A DNA stretch of 64,000 nucleotides from Pseudomonadota bacterium (lineage in GTDB: Bacteria > Pseudomonadota > Gammaproteobacteria > Burkholderiales > Gallionellaceae), in contig JAJZUP010000004.1 in NCBI GenBank assembly GCA_021848465.1, positions 159,745 through 223,744 of the forward strand, written 5' to 3'. Both the position numbers and the translations under genes were made by a program. Positions 41,267 to 50,030 of the stretch are shown here, piece after piece. Position 1 is the stretch's first letter. Every line of letters starts with the position of its first letter. Under the pieces are notes generated by a model, which saw nothing but the letters and a program-made list of their open reading frames with translations, did not search any database and was not told the origin of the DNA.

Positions 41267-43915
41267 CTATTCCTTCAGGTTGGCGATATGGGAAAGCAGG
41301 TTGCCCATACCATATTTCTGGCTCCAGGCGGGCAGGGCATGGGCCGGCATCGGGCGCGCGATGCCATAGCCCTGGCCGGTGTCGCAGCCCATTTCCAGCA
41401 GCGTCCGGAATTGCTCCGGGGTTTCGATGCCTTCGGCGATTGTGGTCAGGTCGAAGGCTTTGGAGAGAGCTATGATGCCGAGCACAATCGCGTGGTCGCG
41501 CTTGCCTCGCGCCAAGTCGCGCATGAACGACTGGTCGATCTTAAGCGTGTCGATCGGCAGGCTGCTCAGGTACGAGAGCGATGAGTAGCCGGTTCCAAAG
41601 TCATCGAGCGCAAACCCGATCCCGAATTTCTTGCAGGATTCGATGATGTGCGAAACCTTGGAGATGTCTTCCAGCGCGACGGTTTCCAGTACTTCGATTT
41701 CCAGTTGATGCGCAACCCAGTCCGGGTGCTGGGCAAGCAGGGTTTTCAGGCGCTCGATAAACTCGGGAGACTCCAGGTGGTAGGGCGAGATGTTGATGCT
41801 GACCGAAATCTTGAGTCCGTTCCGGTGCCAGTCCGCAATTTGCGCCAGTGAGGTGGCAATGACCCATTCGCCCAGCGCGATGTCGAGTTCGGAATTCTCG
41901 ATTGCGGGCAGGAATCCGCCGGGCGGCAACAGCCCGAGTTCCGGGTGGTTCCAGCGGATCAGGGCTTCAACGCCAACGAGTTGCTGGGACTCAAGCGCGA
42001 CCTTGGGCTGGTAATACAGTTCGAACTGGCCTTCGTGCAATCCGTCCTGGATGCTGCGGAACAGTTTTTGCTGGTTGCGGGTGCGCTGGTCGAGCGCCGG
42101 GTCGTAGATGTGGAAACGGTTTTTGCCGGATTGTTTGGCCAGGTACATGGCCTGGTCTGCATGGCGCAGCAAAGTGTCGCTGTCCTCATCATCCAGCGGG
42201 TAGATGCTGACGCCGATGCTGGCGCTGAGTGAAAATTCGGAGCCGTTGATCTCGATGGTTTGCGCAATACTTGCCAGCAGGCGCTCCAGCGTGTGGATGC
42301 ACTCATCGCCGCGCTCCAGCCCGAGCAGCAGGATGACGAATTCATCGCCGCCCAGACGCGCAACGGTGTCGCCGCCGCGGATGGTTTGCTGGATGCGTCG
42401 TGCAATCTCGATCAGCACCCGGTCCCCGGCTTCATGTCCCAACTGGTCGTTGATGGGTTTGAATCCATCCAGGTCAAGGTAGCACACTGCGAGCATGTTC
42501 TGCTCGCGCGCGGTGCGCGCGATCGCCTGGTGCATGCGGTCGCTGAGCAATGTGCGGTTGGGAATCCCGGTCAGCGCATCGTAATGCGCGATGCGTTCAA
42601 GTTGCCGCTCGTGCTGTTTCAGCACCGTGATGTCGGAACAGATGCCGACATAATGGGTGGCCTTGCCCGATTCGTCGTGGATGGCAGAGATGGTCAGCCA
42701 TTCGGCATACAGGTCGCCGTGGCTGTTGCGGTTCCAGATTTCTCCCGACCAGTGCCCGGTGGCGGAGATGGTTTGCCACATGCCTTCATAGAACGCGCGC
42801 GGATGATGACCTGAGTGCAGTACACGCGGGTTTTTGCCAAGCAGCTCGGCGCGATCGTAGCCGGTGATCTTGCAGAACGAATCGTTCACCTCGATGATGT
42901 TCCCGGCGACGTCGGTAATCAGGATGCCTTCAAGCGTGTTTTCGAAGATCTTGGCAGTCAGGCGTGAGCGTTCTTCGGCCTGCTTGCGGTCGCTAATGTC
43001 GGCGGCAAGTCCGATCAGCCCGGTGACGCGGCCTTCGTCATCCTGTAGCCTGACTTTGGTGATTTCCAACAGGTGGGTTTTGCCATCGACAAAGGGCACC
43101 CATTCCGTCGAAAGATGCGGCTGGGCTTGCTCCAGGCTGGCGCGATCGGAAGTCATACAGCTTTCCGACATGGGGGAGGGGAGCACCGCCGAATAGTGTG
43201 CTGCTGATAGCAGCCGCTCTTCCGGGATGCCAAGGGCGTTGCAGAAAGTTTTGTTGACGAACTTGAGTTTGTGTTCCGAGCTCAGCATCCAGATACCGAT
43301 CGGGGCGTTGTCGAGGATGGTCTGGAACAGTTTGCGTTCGGAATCCAGTTGCTGCCTCGATTGCGTCACGTCGGCCTGCGCCTGTTCGCGCTCCTCCGAT
43401 GTGCTCCGGTGTTTAAACAGTGCGAAGTTTCCGCAAATGAAAAACAATGCCATCAGGTACAGGAGCGAACAAAGGATGTCGAAGTTGGAATAGCCGGTAT
43501 CGATGCCAGGCAGCAGGCGCCCTGCCAGGATGGTCAACAGGGTCACGAGCAGCCAGCCCAGGCGTGCGAAGCCTTCTTTCAGGAACACGGCCGACGCGAC
43601 CAGCAGGAAGAACAGCGCGATGCGGGTGACGTTATAGGGGGCGAAGAAATACAGGATGGTAAAAAGCAGGTAGCCCTGCAGCAGGGTGAGAGTGCTGATG
43701 AGGTCGATTTTTTCCCGGCGCAGTTTCAGGAAAACGAAGAGGGCAAGGTTGCCGGCTGCAAACAGGAAATCGAGCCCTCCGAGCAGGGGCGAAGCCTGCC
43801 AGCGATAAAAGCCCACGCAGAACGCGACGCTTCCGGCAAACAGGAAAACACTGTTCAGGAACGTCACTTTGTGGCGGAGTGTAACCCCGGAATTTTCGGG
43901 AGCAGACTGGGTCAT
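41267..43915 (-). CDS. Membrane PAS-GGDEF-EAL cyclic-di-GMP protein
   Basis: An 882-residue protein. The N-terminal 170 residues hold about six membrane helices. Two PAS domains follow (about 195-310, 'ILDNAPIGIWML'; about 325-440, 'ENTLEGILITDVAGNIIEVN'). The GGDEF domain (about 455-610) is intact ('ARLGGDEFVILL') and has an RxxD inhibition site, RGGD, five residues before GGDEF. The EAL domain (about 625-870) is intact ('VGVEALIRWNHPELGLLPPG', 'DDFGTGYSSLSYL'). It may therefore both make and degrade c-di-GMP, the balance being set by PAS signals. The MSHA-like pilus ATPase at 57176 is a plausible local target. Co-transcribed with the HDOD gene. Confidence 0.95.
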   Translation of the reverse strand: MTQSAPENSGVTLRHKVTFLNSVFLFAGSVAFCVGFYRWQASPLLGGLDFLFAAGNLALFVFLKLRREKIDLISTLTLLQGYLLFTILYFFAPYNVTRIALFFLLVASAVFLKEGFARLGWLLVTLLTILAGRLLPGIDTGYSNFDILCSLLYLMALFFICGNFALFKHRSTSEEREQAQADVTQSRQQLDSERKLFQTILDNAPIGIWMLSSEHKLKFVNKTFCNALGIPEERLLSAAHYSAVLPSPMSESCMTSDRASLEQAQPHLSTEWVPFVDGKTHLLEITKVRLQDDEGRVTGLIGLAADISDRKQAEERSRLTAKIFENTLEGILITDVAGNIIEVNDSFCKITGYDRAELLGKNPRVLHSGHHPRAFYEGMWQTISATGHWSGEIWNRNSHGDLYAEWLTISAIHDESGKATHYVGICSDITVLKQHERQLERIAHYDALTGIPNRTLLSDRMHQAIARTAREQNMLAVCYLDLDGFKPINDQLGHEAGDRVLIEIARRIQQTIRGGDTVARLGGDEFVILLLGLERGDECIHTLERLLASIAQTIEINGSEFSLSASIGVSIYPLDDEDSDTLLRHADQAMYLAKQSGKNRFHIYDPALDQRTRNQQKLFRSIQDGLHEGQFELYYQPKVALESQQLVGVEALIRWNHPELGLLPPGGFLPAIENSELDIALGEWVIATSLAQIADWHRNGLKISVSINISPYHLESPEFIERLKTLLAQHPDWVAHQLEIEVLETVALEDISKVSHIIESCKKFGIGFALDDFGTGYSSLSYLSSLPIDTLKIDQSFMRDLARGKRDHAIVLGIIALSKAFDLTTIAEGIETPEQFRTLLEMGCDTGQGYGIARPMPAHALPAWSQKYGMGNLLSHIANLKE

Positions 43916-44004
43916 GCTGCACTTGTAGTTTTAATCGTCTGTGGGTGGCGAAGCATAGCGCATTGCATGCTAGATGGTAAGGGGCGCAACGGCGGACAGG
44001 CGGA

Positions 44005-44733
44005 TTATTCCGGGAATATTTCCCAGGTCGTTTGCCCAGGCGCGCAACGCAGTGCGTTGGCCTGTATATCCCAGTCGCCGAGCACCCAGCGCTCGACAGC
44101 ATGGCCGTCGACTACTGCGTTGTGCCGTGCCGGGCGGTGGGTGTGTCCGTGTACCAGGCGCGGATAGTTGAATTGACGCAGCAGAGCGGAAACTGCATCC
44201 GGATTGACATCCATGATTTCGGCGGTCTTGTATCGCTTTTCGGTTTTGCTTTGTTCGCGCGCCTGCTCGATCAGTGCTTTGCGTTGGGCCAGCGGCTGCG
44301 CAAGGAACTGCTGTTGCCAGGCCGGATTGCGTACCTGGCTGCGGAATGCCTGATAATCGGTGTCGTCGGTACACAGGGCGTCGCCATGCGTGAGCAGGGT
44401 GGGGGTGCCATACAGGTCGATGAGCGCCGGATCGGGCAGCAGGCTGGCCGAGCAGGCCGCTGCAAATTGTTCCCGCATCAGGAAGTCGCGATTGCCGTGC
44501 ATGATGAAAATGCGCGTTCCACGGCGGCTCAGTTCGCGTAGCGCCGCGCAGATTTCCTGGTGAAACGCATCGTCGAGGTCGTCGTCCCCAGCCCAATACT
44601 CGAACAGATCACCCAGGATATACAGGGCTTCGGCATGGGATGCGTGCCTGACAAGAAAATTCTGGAACAGTTTCGTGGTTTCCGGGCAATTGCTGCGCAG
44701 ATGCAAATCGGAAATGATAAGAGAGTGCGGCAT
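44005..44733 (-). CDS. lpxH: UDP-2,3-diacylglucosamine diphosphatase
   Basis: A 242-residue peripheral enzyme of lipid A synthesis that makes lipid X from UDP-2,3-diacylglucosamine. The calcineurin-like metal motifs are complete: 'LIISDLHLR' (DxH), 'ALYILGDLFEYWAGDDD' (GDxxD), 'IMHGNRDFLM' (GNRD), 'LLTHGDALCTDD' and 'LVHGHTHRPA' (GHTH). It is transcribed after the PPIase gene on the same strand with a 74-nt repeat-filled gap. The spacer to the GGDEF gene (43916-44004) shows nothing notable. Confidence 0.97.
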   Translation of the reverse strand: MPHSLIISDLHLRSNCPETTKLFQNFLVRHASHAEALYILGDLFEYWAGDDDLDDAFHQEICAALRELSRRGTRIFIMHGNRDFLMREQFAAACSASLLPDPALIDLYGTPTLLTHGDALCTDDTDYQAFRSQVRNPAWQQQFLAQPLAQRKALIEQAREQSKTEKRYKTAEIMDVNPDAVSALLRQFNYPRLVHGHTHRPARHNAVVDGHAVERWVLGDWDIQANALRCAPGQTTWEIFPE

Positions 44734-44736
44734 GGA

Positions 44737-44807
44737 GGATTTGGGATTTTGGATTCAGGAATCGGGATTTCGGTTTTCCTGAATCCCAATTCCCGGTTCC
44801 CAAATCC
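44737..44807. repeat. Extended inverted repeat between the PPIase gene and lpxH
   Basis: GGATTTGGGATTTTGGATTC (from 44737) pairs with the stretch ending GGTTCCCAAATCC (44807), and an inner TTCAGGAATCGGGATT / TTCCTGAATCCC arm pair is also present. The repeat occupies the whole spacer. It can form a long imperfect RNA hairpin separating the two cistrons. Confidence 0.75.
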
Positions 44808-45404
44808 TTACTGTACTTCTTCCGCCTTGGTGATGACGACATCCTCTTCTGGGACGTCCTGGTGGAAACCGCTGTTGCCGGTTTTTACCTTCTTGATTTC
44901 GTCTACGACTTCCTTGCCTTCAACAACCTTGCCGAACACGCAGTAGCCCCAGCCCTGGCTGTTTTCGGCCTTGAAGTCGAGGAACGAGTTGTCCTTGACG
45001 TTGATGAAGAACTGCGCGGTGGCGGAATGCGGGTCGCTGGTGCGGGCCATCGCAATGGTATATGCCTCGTTGCTCAAGCCGTTGTTGGCTTCGTTCTGGA
45101 TCGTGTCGTTGGTCTTCTTCTGTTTCAGGCCGGGTTCAAAGCCGCCGCCCTGGATCATGAAGCCGTTGATCACGCGATGGAAGATGGTGCCGTCATAGAA
45201 GCCGCTGTTAACGTACTCCAGAAAATTCTTGACGGTATTGGGCGCTTTCTCTTCGTTCAGTTCGAGAGTGATTACGCCGAAATTGGTGTGGAGTTTTACC
45301 ATGGGTGTCTTTCCTTTGTGCGCAGGGATGGAAGCCGCGTGGGCCGGGAGCACGCACATTCCGGCCAGCAGCAGGGCTGAAAAAAATCTGAGGGCGATGT
45401 TCAT
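44808..45404 (-). CDS. Periplasmic cyclophilin-type peptidyl-prolyl isomerase
   Basis: A 198-residue cyclophilin with a signal peptide ('[17 protein letters not shown]', cleaved near residue 24), so it acts in the periplasm. The domain matches the E. coli PpiA/PpiB type: '[20 protein letters not shown]', '[20 protein letters not shown]' with the catalytic Arg, '[13 protein letters not shown]' and '[16 protein letters not shown]'. The ATG at 45404 overlaps the stop of the upstream L,D-transpeptidase gene (ATGA). It therefore belongs to an envelope operon with that gene. Confidence 0.94.
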   Translation of the reverse strand: MNIALRFFSALLLAGMCVLPAHAASIPAHKGKTPMVKLHTNFGVITLELNEEKAPNTVKNFLEYVNSGFYDGTIFHRVINGFMIQGGGFEPGLKQKKTNDTIQNEANNGLSNEAYTIAMARTSDPHSATAQFFINVKDNSFLDFKAENSQGWGYCVFGKVVEGKEVVDEIKKVKTGNSGFHQDVPEEDVVITKAEEVQ

Positions 45405-46570
45405 GCGGAACCTTCGTAAATGATCTGCCATTTATTGTTGCGCTTGATCCAGTACTGGCGCTTGCTCATCTTGTTCGACAGGTTGTTGCTGTCATAGTCC
45501 TGCTCGAAATCCACTACAACCAAACCGGGCTGGTTGGGGTAGGCAAACATGCTGAGGTTGGACAGTTTGACCTTGATCCAGGTCTTGCCGGAATTGACCA
45601 GCCGCTTCTGCTGCCCGAATTGCGCCAGGTTGCTGTTGCCGCTGGAGAAGTCGCGGGCATAGTGGGACAGATAGGCATCGGTGTTGATGCTGGCCCAATC
45701 CGCGCGCCATTGCTCGATTGCCTTCATCAGGCTATCGCGGTCTTCGCGATCCTGTGCGTCGCTCCAGTCCATCTGGCTGGTGATGATCACCGGCGTGTGG
45801 CCGATTTGCACATGCTTGCCGATTTCCAGGAAATCCTCGTTGGTCAGCACCACGCAGCCGTTGCTGGCGCGCGGCGGACGGCTGTAGGTATCCGAAGGGG
45901 TGCCATGCAGCCAGATACCGTGTCCGTTACGACCTTCGTGCCGGTCCCATTCATTCGGGTAACTCAGCGGGTAGGCGCCCGGGCCATAGAAATCGGTCAG
46001 CTTGTCGCGCCCCAGATGCCCATTGATGAAATACACCCCCAACGGGGTTTTCTGGTCGCCTTCGGAAACCTTGTCGGCGCCTTTCTTGCCGACCGTGATG
46101 TAGTAGTCGGCAACGTAGTGCGGCTCACCATTGACGTTTTCGTACAGGTACAAGGTGGACTTGCTGGTATCGACGACGATGGCATAACGCTGCGAGGCAT
46201 CCAGTTGCCACAGGTACTTCGGTGTGGCATTCGTCGGCAATTGATGCTGCACGCGCTGCAGGCGTGCCAGTGCCTCGTCGCGCAAATCCTCAATACGGTC
46301 TTTGGGGGCGTTCGGGGCATTGCCGAAAGAATTGATGGCCTGCGCACGCGCCATCAGCAAGTCGCCTTTGACGAGTTGCGCCAGTTTGAAATTCGGGTTG
46401 ATCTTGAGCAGCGAGTCGACCTCATTCAAGGCCACATCCAGCTTGTTGTTGCCGATGGCGTGCAGGCTTTTTGCCAGCAGCGCTTCCATGTCCCTGGACT
46501 CGTCTTCGCCGGCACGCGCCGGCTGGATAAATGATGCAAGCAGTGCAATGCTCAATAATGCGCGGCGCAT
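45401..46570 (-). CDS. L,D-transpeptidase (YkuD) with TPR-like and NTF2-like parts
   Basis: A 389-residue periplasmic protein. The signal peptide (residues 1-20, ending ARA) is followed by a helical TPR-like region ('[20 protein letters not shown]'), then the YkuD domain (about 125-260) with '[20 protein letters not shown]' and the catalytic motif '[20 protein letters not shown]' (H...SxGC). A C-terminal NTF2/SnoaL-like domain (about 285-389) has '[20 protein letters not shown]'. It makes 3-3 cross-links or anchors proteins to peptidoglycan. It lies 3 nt after a TPR gene that carries a related C-terminal domain. Confidence 0.92.
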   Translation of the reverse strand: MRRALLSIALLASFIQPARAGEDESRDMEALLAKSLHAIGNNKLDVALNEVDSLLKINPNFKLAQLVKGDLLMARAQAINSFGNAPNAPKDRIEDLRDEALARLQRVQHQLPTNATPKYLWQLDASQRYAIVVDTSKSTLYLYENVNGEPHYVADYYITVGKKGADKVSEGDQKTPLGVYFINGHLGRDKLTDFYGPGAYPLSYPNEWDRHEGRNGHGIWLHGTPSDTYSRPPRASNGCVVLTNEDFLEIGKHVQIGHTPVIITSQMDWSDAQDREDRDSLMKAIEQWRADWASINTDAYLSHYARDFSSGNSNLAQFGQQKRLVNSGKTWIKVKLSNLSMFAYPNQPGLVVVDFEQDYDSNNLSNKMSKRQYWIKRNNKWQIIYEGSA

Positions 46571-46573
46571 GGC

Positions 46574-47590
46574 TTAACCTCCTGCTACCTCATCCACAAT
46601 CAGCCATTTTCCAGCGCTGAAATGCAGTTTGAGGGTTTTGCTGGCGTGTGAGTGCAAATGGCTGGCGCGGTAGCCCTGGCGGAAGCTGACGCTGGCATGT
46701 GTGCTGTCCTCCAGCTTGACCTTGGCATTGGAGATTTCGACGAGGATGGATTTCGGGCGGCTGATGCGGTCATGGCGCTGCGCCTCCCATGCGGTGCGGC
46801 TCAGGCCATCGGGGGTGTTGAAATCAGGCGCATAGTAAGACAGGTATTTTTTTACATTCTTCGCCGACCAGGCCGCTGCCCAGGCTTGTACCGTCTTCAG
46901 GATTTCAGCTTCTGCGTTGACCGGTGATTTTTCCGGGGTGGCTGCCGCAACAGGCTTGGCGGGCTCGCTTACCGGCGGAGTCACTTGCGCAGGAGTTGCC
47001 GGAGCTGCCGCCACAACCGGTTTCGGTGCGGCAACAACGGTATGCGGCACCGCGCTCTTGGTGCTATGAGTGATGAACAACTCCTTGATCATTTCCAGCT
47101 TGGTCTGGGTGTTGGTGTTGTTCTTGTCCAACTGGAGTGCGCGGTCATAGGCCTGGCTGGCCATCTTGGCATAGATATCACCGAGGTTTTCGTGGGCCGT
47201 GGCATAGCTGGGGTGGGTACGAATGGCCATTTCCAGCTCTTGCCGGGCCTTGTCGAATTGCCCTTGGTTGGCATACAGCACGGCAATGTTGTTATAGGGT
47301 TCCGGCAGTTCCGGATAGTCCTGGGTGAGGCCGGTGAAGACCTTGATGGCTTCGCCCGATTTGCCGAGTTCGGTCAGGATCAGGCCTTTCAGGAAGCGTC
47401 CTTGTGCGTCTTTGGGCTGAGCAGACAGGTAGGCATCGACTTTTTCCAGTGCCTGCTCATTCTGGCCTTGCTTGAACAGCTTGTTGGCATCCTGCAAATT
47501 GTCAGCATAGGAGAGTGGGCTTGCGCAGCACAGCAATAGCGCAATAAAGGCAGCGCCCAATGTATTTCGTTTGATCATTTTTGGCTTCAT
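46574..47590 (-). CDS. Periplasmic TPR protein with C-terminal NTF2-like domain
   Basis: A 338-residue protein with a signal peptide ('AAFIALLLCCASPLSYA'), three to four TPR units ('ANKLFKQGQNEQALEKVDAY', 'PEPYNNIAVLYANQGQFDKA', 'ATAHENLGDIYAKMASQAYD'), a Pro/Ala/Val-rich linker and a C-terminal NTF2-like domain ('TVQAWAAAWSAKNVKKYLSY'). The linker and domain order fit an envelope scaffold. The ATG at 47590 is used; a TTG 6 nt upstream and an ATG at 47578 are alternatives. It leads the operon with the L,D-transpeptidase and PPIase genes. The divergent spacer to glnS (47591-47778) holds a TAAAAT candidate -10 at 47745-47750. Confidence 0.88.
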   Translation of the reverse strand: MKPKMIKRNTLGAAFIALLLCCASPLSYADNLQDANKLFKQGQNEQALEKVDAYLSAQPKDAQGRFLKGLILTELGKSGEAIKVFTGLTQDYPELPEPYNNIAVLYANQGQFDKARQELEMAIRTHPSYATAHENLGDIYAKMASQAYDRALQLDKNNTNTQTKLEMIKELFITHSTKSAVPHTVVAAPKPVVAAAPATPAQVTPPVSEPAKPVAAATPEKSPVNAEAEILKTVQAWAAAWSAKNVKKYLSYYAPDFNTPDGLSRTAWEAQRHDRISRPKSILVEISNAKVKLEDSTHASVSFRQGYRASHLHSHASKTLKLHFSAGKWLIVDEVAGG

Positions 47591-47778
47591 TGGCAAATCT
47601 AATCCCCGGAAAATGGCTTAAATATCTTTGCCCACAAGGGACGCTCTGGTTTGAAGTCGCGGATTCTATCAAATAAGCGCCTATTTTTCATTGCGAATAT
47701 ATGGCCTGGCGGCGATGGGCAGATAGGGCAGGGAAATTTTCAGGTAAAATCCGGCATCCATTTTGACATCCAGAACCT

Positions 47779-49455
47779 ATGAGCAGCAATACACCCGCAG
47801 TGGCCCCAGTTTCCAATTTTATCCGCACGATTATCGATTCAGATCTTGCGAGTGGTAAGCACCAGAGCATCGCCACGCGCTTCCCGCCCGAGCCCAACGG
47901 CTATCTGCACGTCGGCCATGCCAAGTCCATCTGCTTGAACTTCGGTCTGGCGCAGGACTACAAGGGTACGTGCAACCTGCGCTTCGACGACACCAACCCG
48001 GAGAAGGAAAGCGAGGAATACGCACAGTCCATCCAGGACGACGTACGCTGGTTAGGGTTCCAATGGAATGGCGAAGTTCGCTGGGCCTCGGACTATTTCG
48101 ATGCGCTGTACGACTTTGCGGTCGAGCTCATCAACAAGGGTTTGGCCTACGTCGACGACCTGACGCCGGAGCAGATGCGCGAATATCGCGGCACGCTGAA
48201 AGAGCCGGGCAAGAACAGCCCCAACCGCAGCCGTTCCGTGGCCGAGAACCTTGATCTCTTCACCCGCATGAAGAACGGTGAATTCGCCGATGGCGCGATG
48301 GTGCTGCGCGCCAAGATCGACATGGCTTCGCCCAACATCAACATGCGCGACCCCGTCATCTATCGCATCCGCCGTGCGCACCACATCCGTACCGGCGACA
48401 AGTGGTGCATCTATCCGATGTACGACTACACCCATTGCATCTCCGACGCGCTGGAAGGCATCACCCATTCCATCTGCACGCTGGAGTTTGAAGACCATCG
48501 CCCGCTGTATGACTGGGTACTCGACAACATCACCATCCCCTGCCACCCGCGCCAGTACGAGTTCTCGCGCCTGGAGCTGCACTACACCATCACCAGCAAG
48601 CGCAAGTTGCTGCAACTGGTGAACGAGAAAAAGGTGAGCGGCTGGGACGACCCGCGCATGCCCACCATCAGCGGCATGCGCCGTCGCGGCTACACGCCGG
48701 AAGGTATCCGCGAATTCGCCAAGCGCATCGGCGTTTCCAAGAGCGAGAACATCGTCGACATGGCGATCATGGAAGGCGCGATCCGCGAAGACCTGGAAGC
48801 CCGCGCCCCGCGCGTGATGGCGATCATCAATCCGCTCAAGGTCACGATCACCAATGCCGACGGCGCGCAGACCCGCGAAGCCGATTTCCACCCCAACCAC
48901 CCCGAGTTCGGTAAACGCATGGTGCCGTTCTCGAAAGAGTTGCTGATCGAAGCCGACGACTTCGCCGAAGTGCCGCCTGCGGGCTGGAAGCGCCTGACCT
49001 TGGGCGGTGAGATCCGTCTGCGCCACAGCTATGTGATGCGCTGCGACGAGGCAGTGAAGGATGCGAGCGGCAAGGTCATCGAGCTCAAGTGCAGCATCGA
49101 CCACGACACGCTGGGCAAGAACCCGGAAGGTCGCAAGGTGAAGGGCGTCATCCACTTCCTGTCGCGCGAGCACGCGCTGCCCGCCGAGATCCGTCTGTAC
49201 GACCGTCTGTTCAACGTGCCGGAGCCGGACGGCGACCGCGATGTGGATTTCATTACTCACCTTAACCCGCATTCGCTGGAGGTGGTGCAGGGCTGGGTCG
49301 AAGCCTGCGTACAGGATGCGGCGCCGGAAACGCGCTACCAGTTCGAGCGCCTGGGCTATTTCGTCACCGACCGCCGCGAGCACCAGCCGGGCAAGAAGCT
49401 GGTGTTCAACCGCACGGTGACGCTGAAGGACTCATGGGCGAAAGAGCAAGCTTGA
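47779..49455 (+). CDS. glnS: Glutaminyl-tRNA synthetase
   Basis: Class I aminoacyl-tRNA synthetase that charges tRNA-Gln. The 558-residue length is normal. The HIGH motif is '[20 protein letters not shown]' (HVGH), and the KMSKS equivalent is '[13 protein letters not shown]'. '[20 protein letters not shown]' and 'WGCFISPDYD'-type anticodon-barrel sequence at the C-terminus complete the family pattern. The start ATG at 47779 is preceded by an ordinary spacer. The downstream gene is the disrupted GIY-YIG gene. Confidence 0.97.
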   Translation: MSSNTPAVAPVSNFIRTIIDSDLASGKHQSIATRFPPEPNGYLHVGHAKSICLNFGLAQDYKGTCNLRFDDTNPEKESEEYAQSIQDDVRWLGFQWNGEVRWASDYFDALYDFAVELINKGLAYVDDLTPEQMREYRGTLKEPGKNSPNRSRSVAENLDLFTRMKNGEFADGAMVLRAKIDMASPNINMRDPVIYRIRRAHHIRTGDKWCIYPMYDYTHCISDALEGITHSICTLEFEDHRPLYDWVLDNITIPCHPRQYEFSRLELHYTITSKRKLLQLVNEKKVSGWDDPRMPTISGMRRRGYTPEGIREFAKRIGVSKSENIVDMAIMEGAIREDLEARAPRVMAIINPLKVTITNADGAQTREADFHPNHPEFGKRMVPFSKELLIEADDFAEVPPAGWKRLTLGGEIRLRHSYVMRCDEAVKDASGKVIELKCSIDHDTLGKNPEGRKVKGVIHFLSREHALPAEIRLYDRLFNVPEPDGDRDVDFITHLNPHSLEVVQGWVEACVQDAAPETRYQFERLGYFVTDRREHQPGKKLVFNRTVTLKDSWAKEQA

Positions 49456-49456
49456 C

Positions 49457-49570
49457 CGTCATACCGGCGCAGGCCGGTTCCAGTTGATTGAACAGCCCGT
49501 GCGGAGCACGGACAAAACCAACTGCATTTGGAATTGAACCCGCTGGATACCGGTCTACGCCGGTATGACG
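49457..49570. repeat. MITE-like element, copy 2 (114 bp)
   Basis: CGTCATACCGGCGCAGGCCG at the left and its complement at the right (ending GCCGGTATGACG) bound a core with CGGACAAAACCAACTGCATT. It begins 2 nt after the glnS stop. See copies at 28251 and 49902. Confidence 0.88.
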
Positions 49571-49586
49571 AAATCGGGGAGGCGTG

Positions 49587-49881
49587 ATGAACAAACTGCC
49601 CTGCGTTTATCTGCTCGCCAGCAAACGCAACGGTACGCTGTATGTCGGAGTGACCTCCAATCTGGTCAAACGGATTTGGGAACACAAGAACCACGTTGTT
49701 GACGGCTTCACCAAGCAGTACGGTGTGGACCAACTGGTTTGGTATGAAGTGCATGCATGAGACGATGGAGTCAGCCATCCAGCGCGAGAAGGCGCTCAAG
49801 GAGTGGCAAAGAGCGTGGAAGCTGAAATTGATCGAAGAGAATAATCCAGATTGGAAGGATTTGTACGACACGATTTGTTAG
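49587..49881 (+). pseudogene. GIY-YIG endonuclease-like gene, frameshifted by a 4-bp duplication
   Basis: The first frame begins 'MNKLPCVYLLASKRNGTLYV' and continues 'GVTSNLVKRIWEHKNHVVDG', the GIY-YIG nuclease core with Tyr and Arg, but stops with TGA at 49758-49760 after 57 codons. A tandem GCATGCAT at 49751-49758 sits exactly where the frame breaks. Removing one GCAT restores 'WYEVHETMESAIQREKALKE' and the rest to the TAG at 49879-49881, which gives a normal small GIY-YIG protein of about 97 residues (YhbQ-like). The gene is therefore a recent loss of function. It lies between two MITE-like copies. Confidence 0.9.
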
Positions 49882-49901
49882 CCGTCATGTCGGCAGCGAG
49901 T

Positions 49902-50015
49902 CGTCATACCGGCGAAAGCCGGTATCCAGTCAAAGAAACAATCCGTGCCTTGCACGGACAAAACCAAAGGCATCTTAAATAACCCCGCTGGATTCCGGCC
50001 TTCGCCGGAATGACG
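49902..50015. repeat. MITE-like element, copy 3 (114 bp)
   Basis: CGTCATACCGGCGAAAGCCG at the left and the complementary right end (GCCGGAATGACG) enclose CGGACAAAACCAAAGGCATC. It starts 20 nt after the GIY-YIG stop and ends 15 nt before cysS. Confidence 0.88.
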
Positions 50016-50030
50016 GCATAGGTAAGTGAA

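Noticed and set aside
41267..43915. Degenerate c-di-GMP enzyme
   Set aside because: Both GGDEF and EAL signature motifs are intact, so neither domain can be called inactive from sequence.
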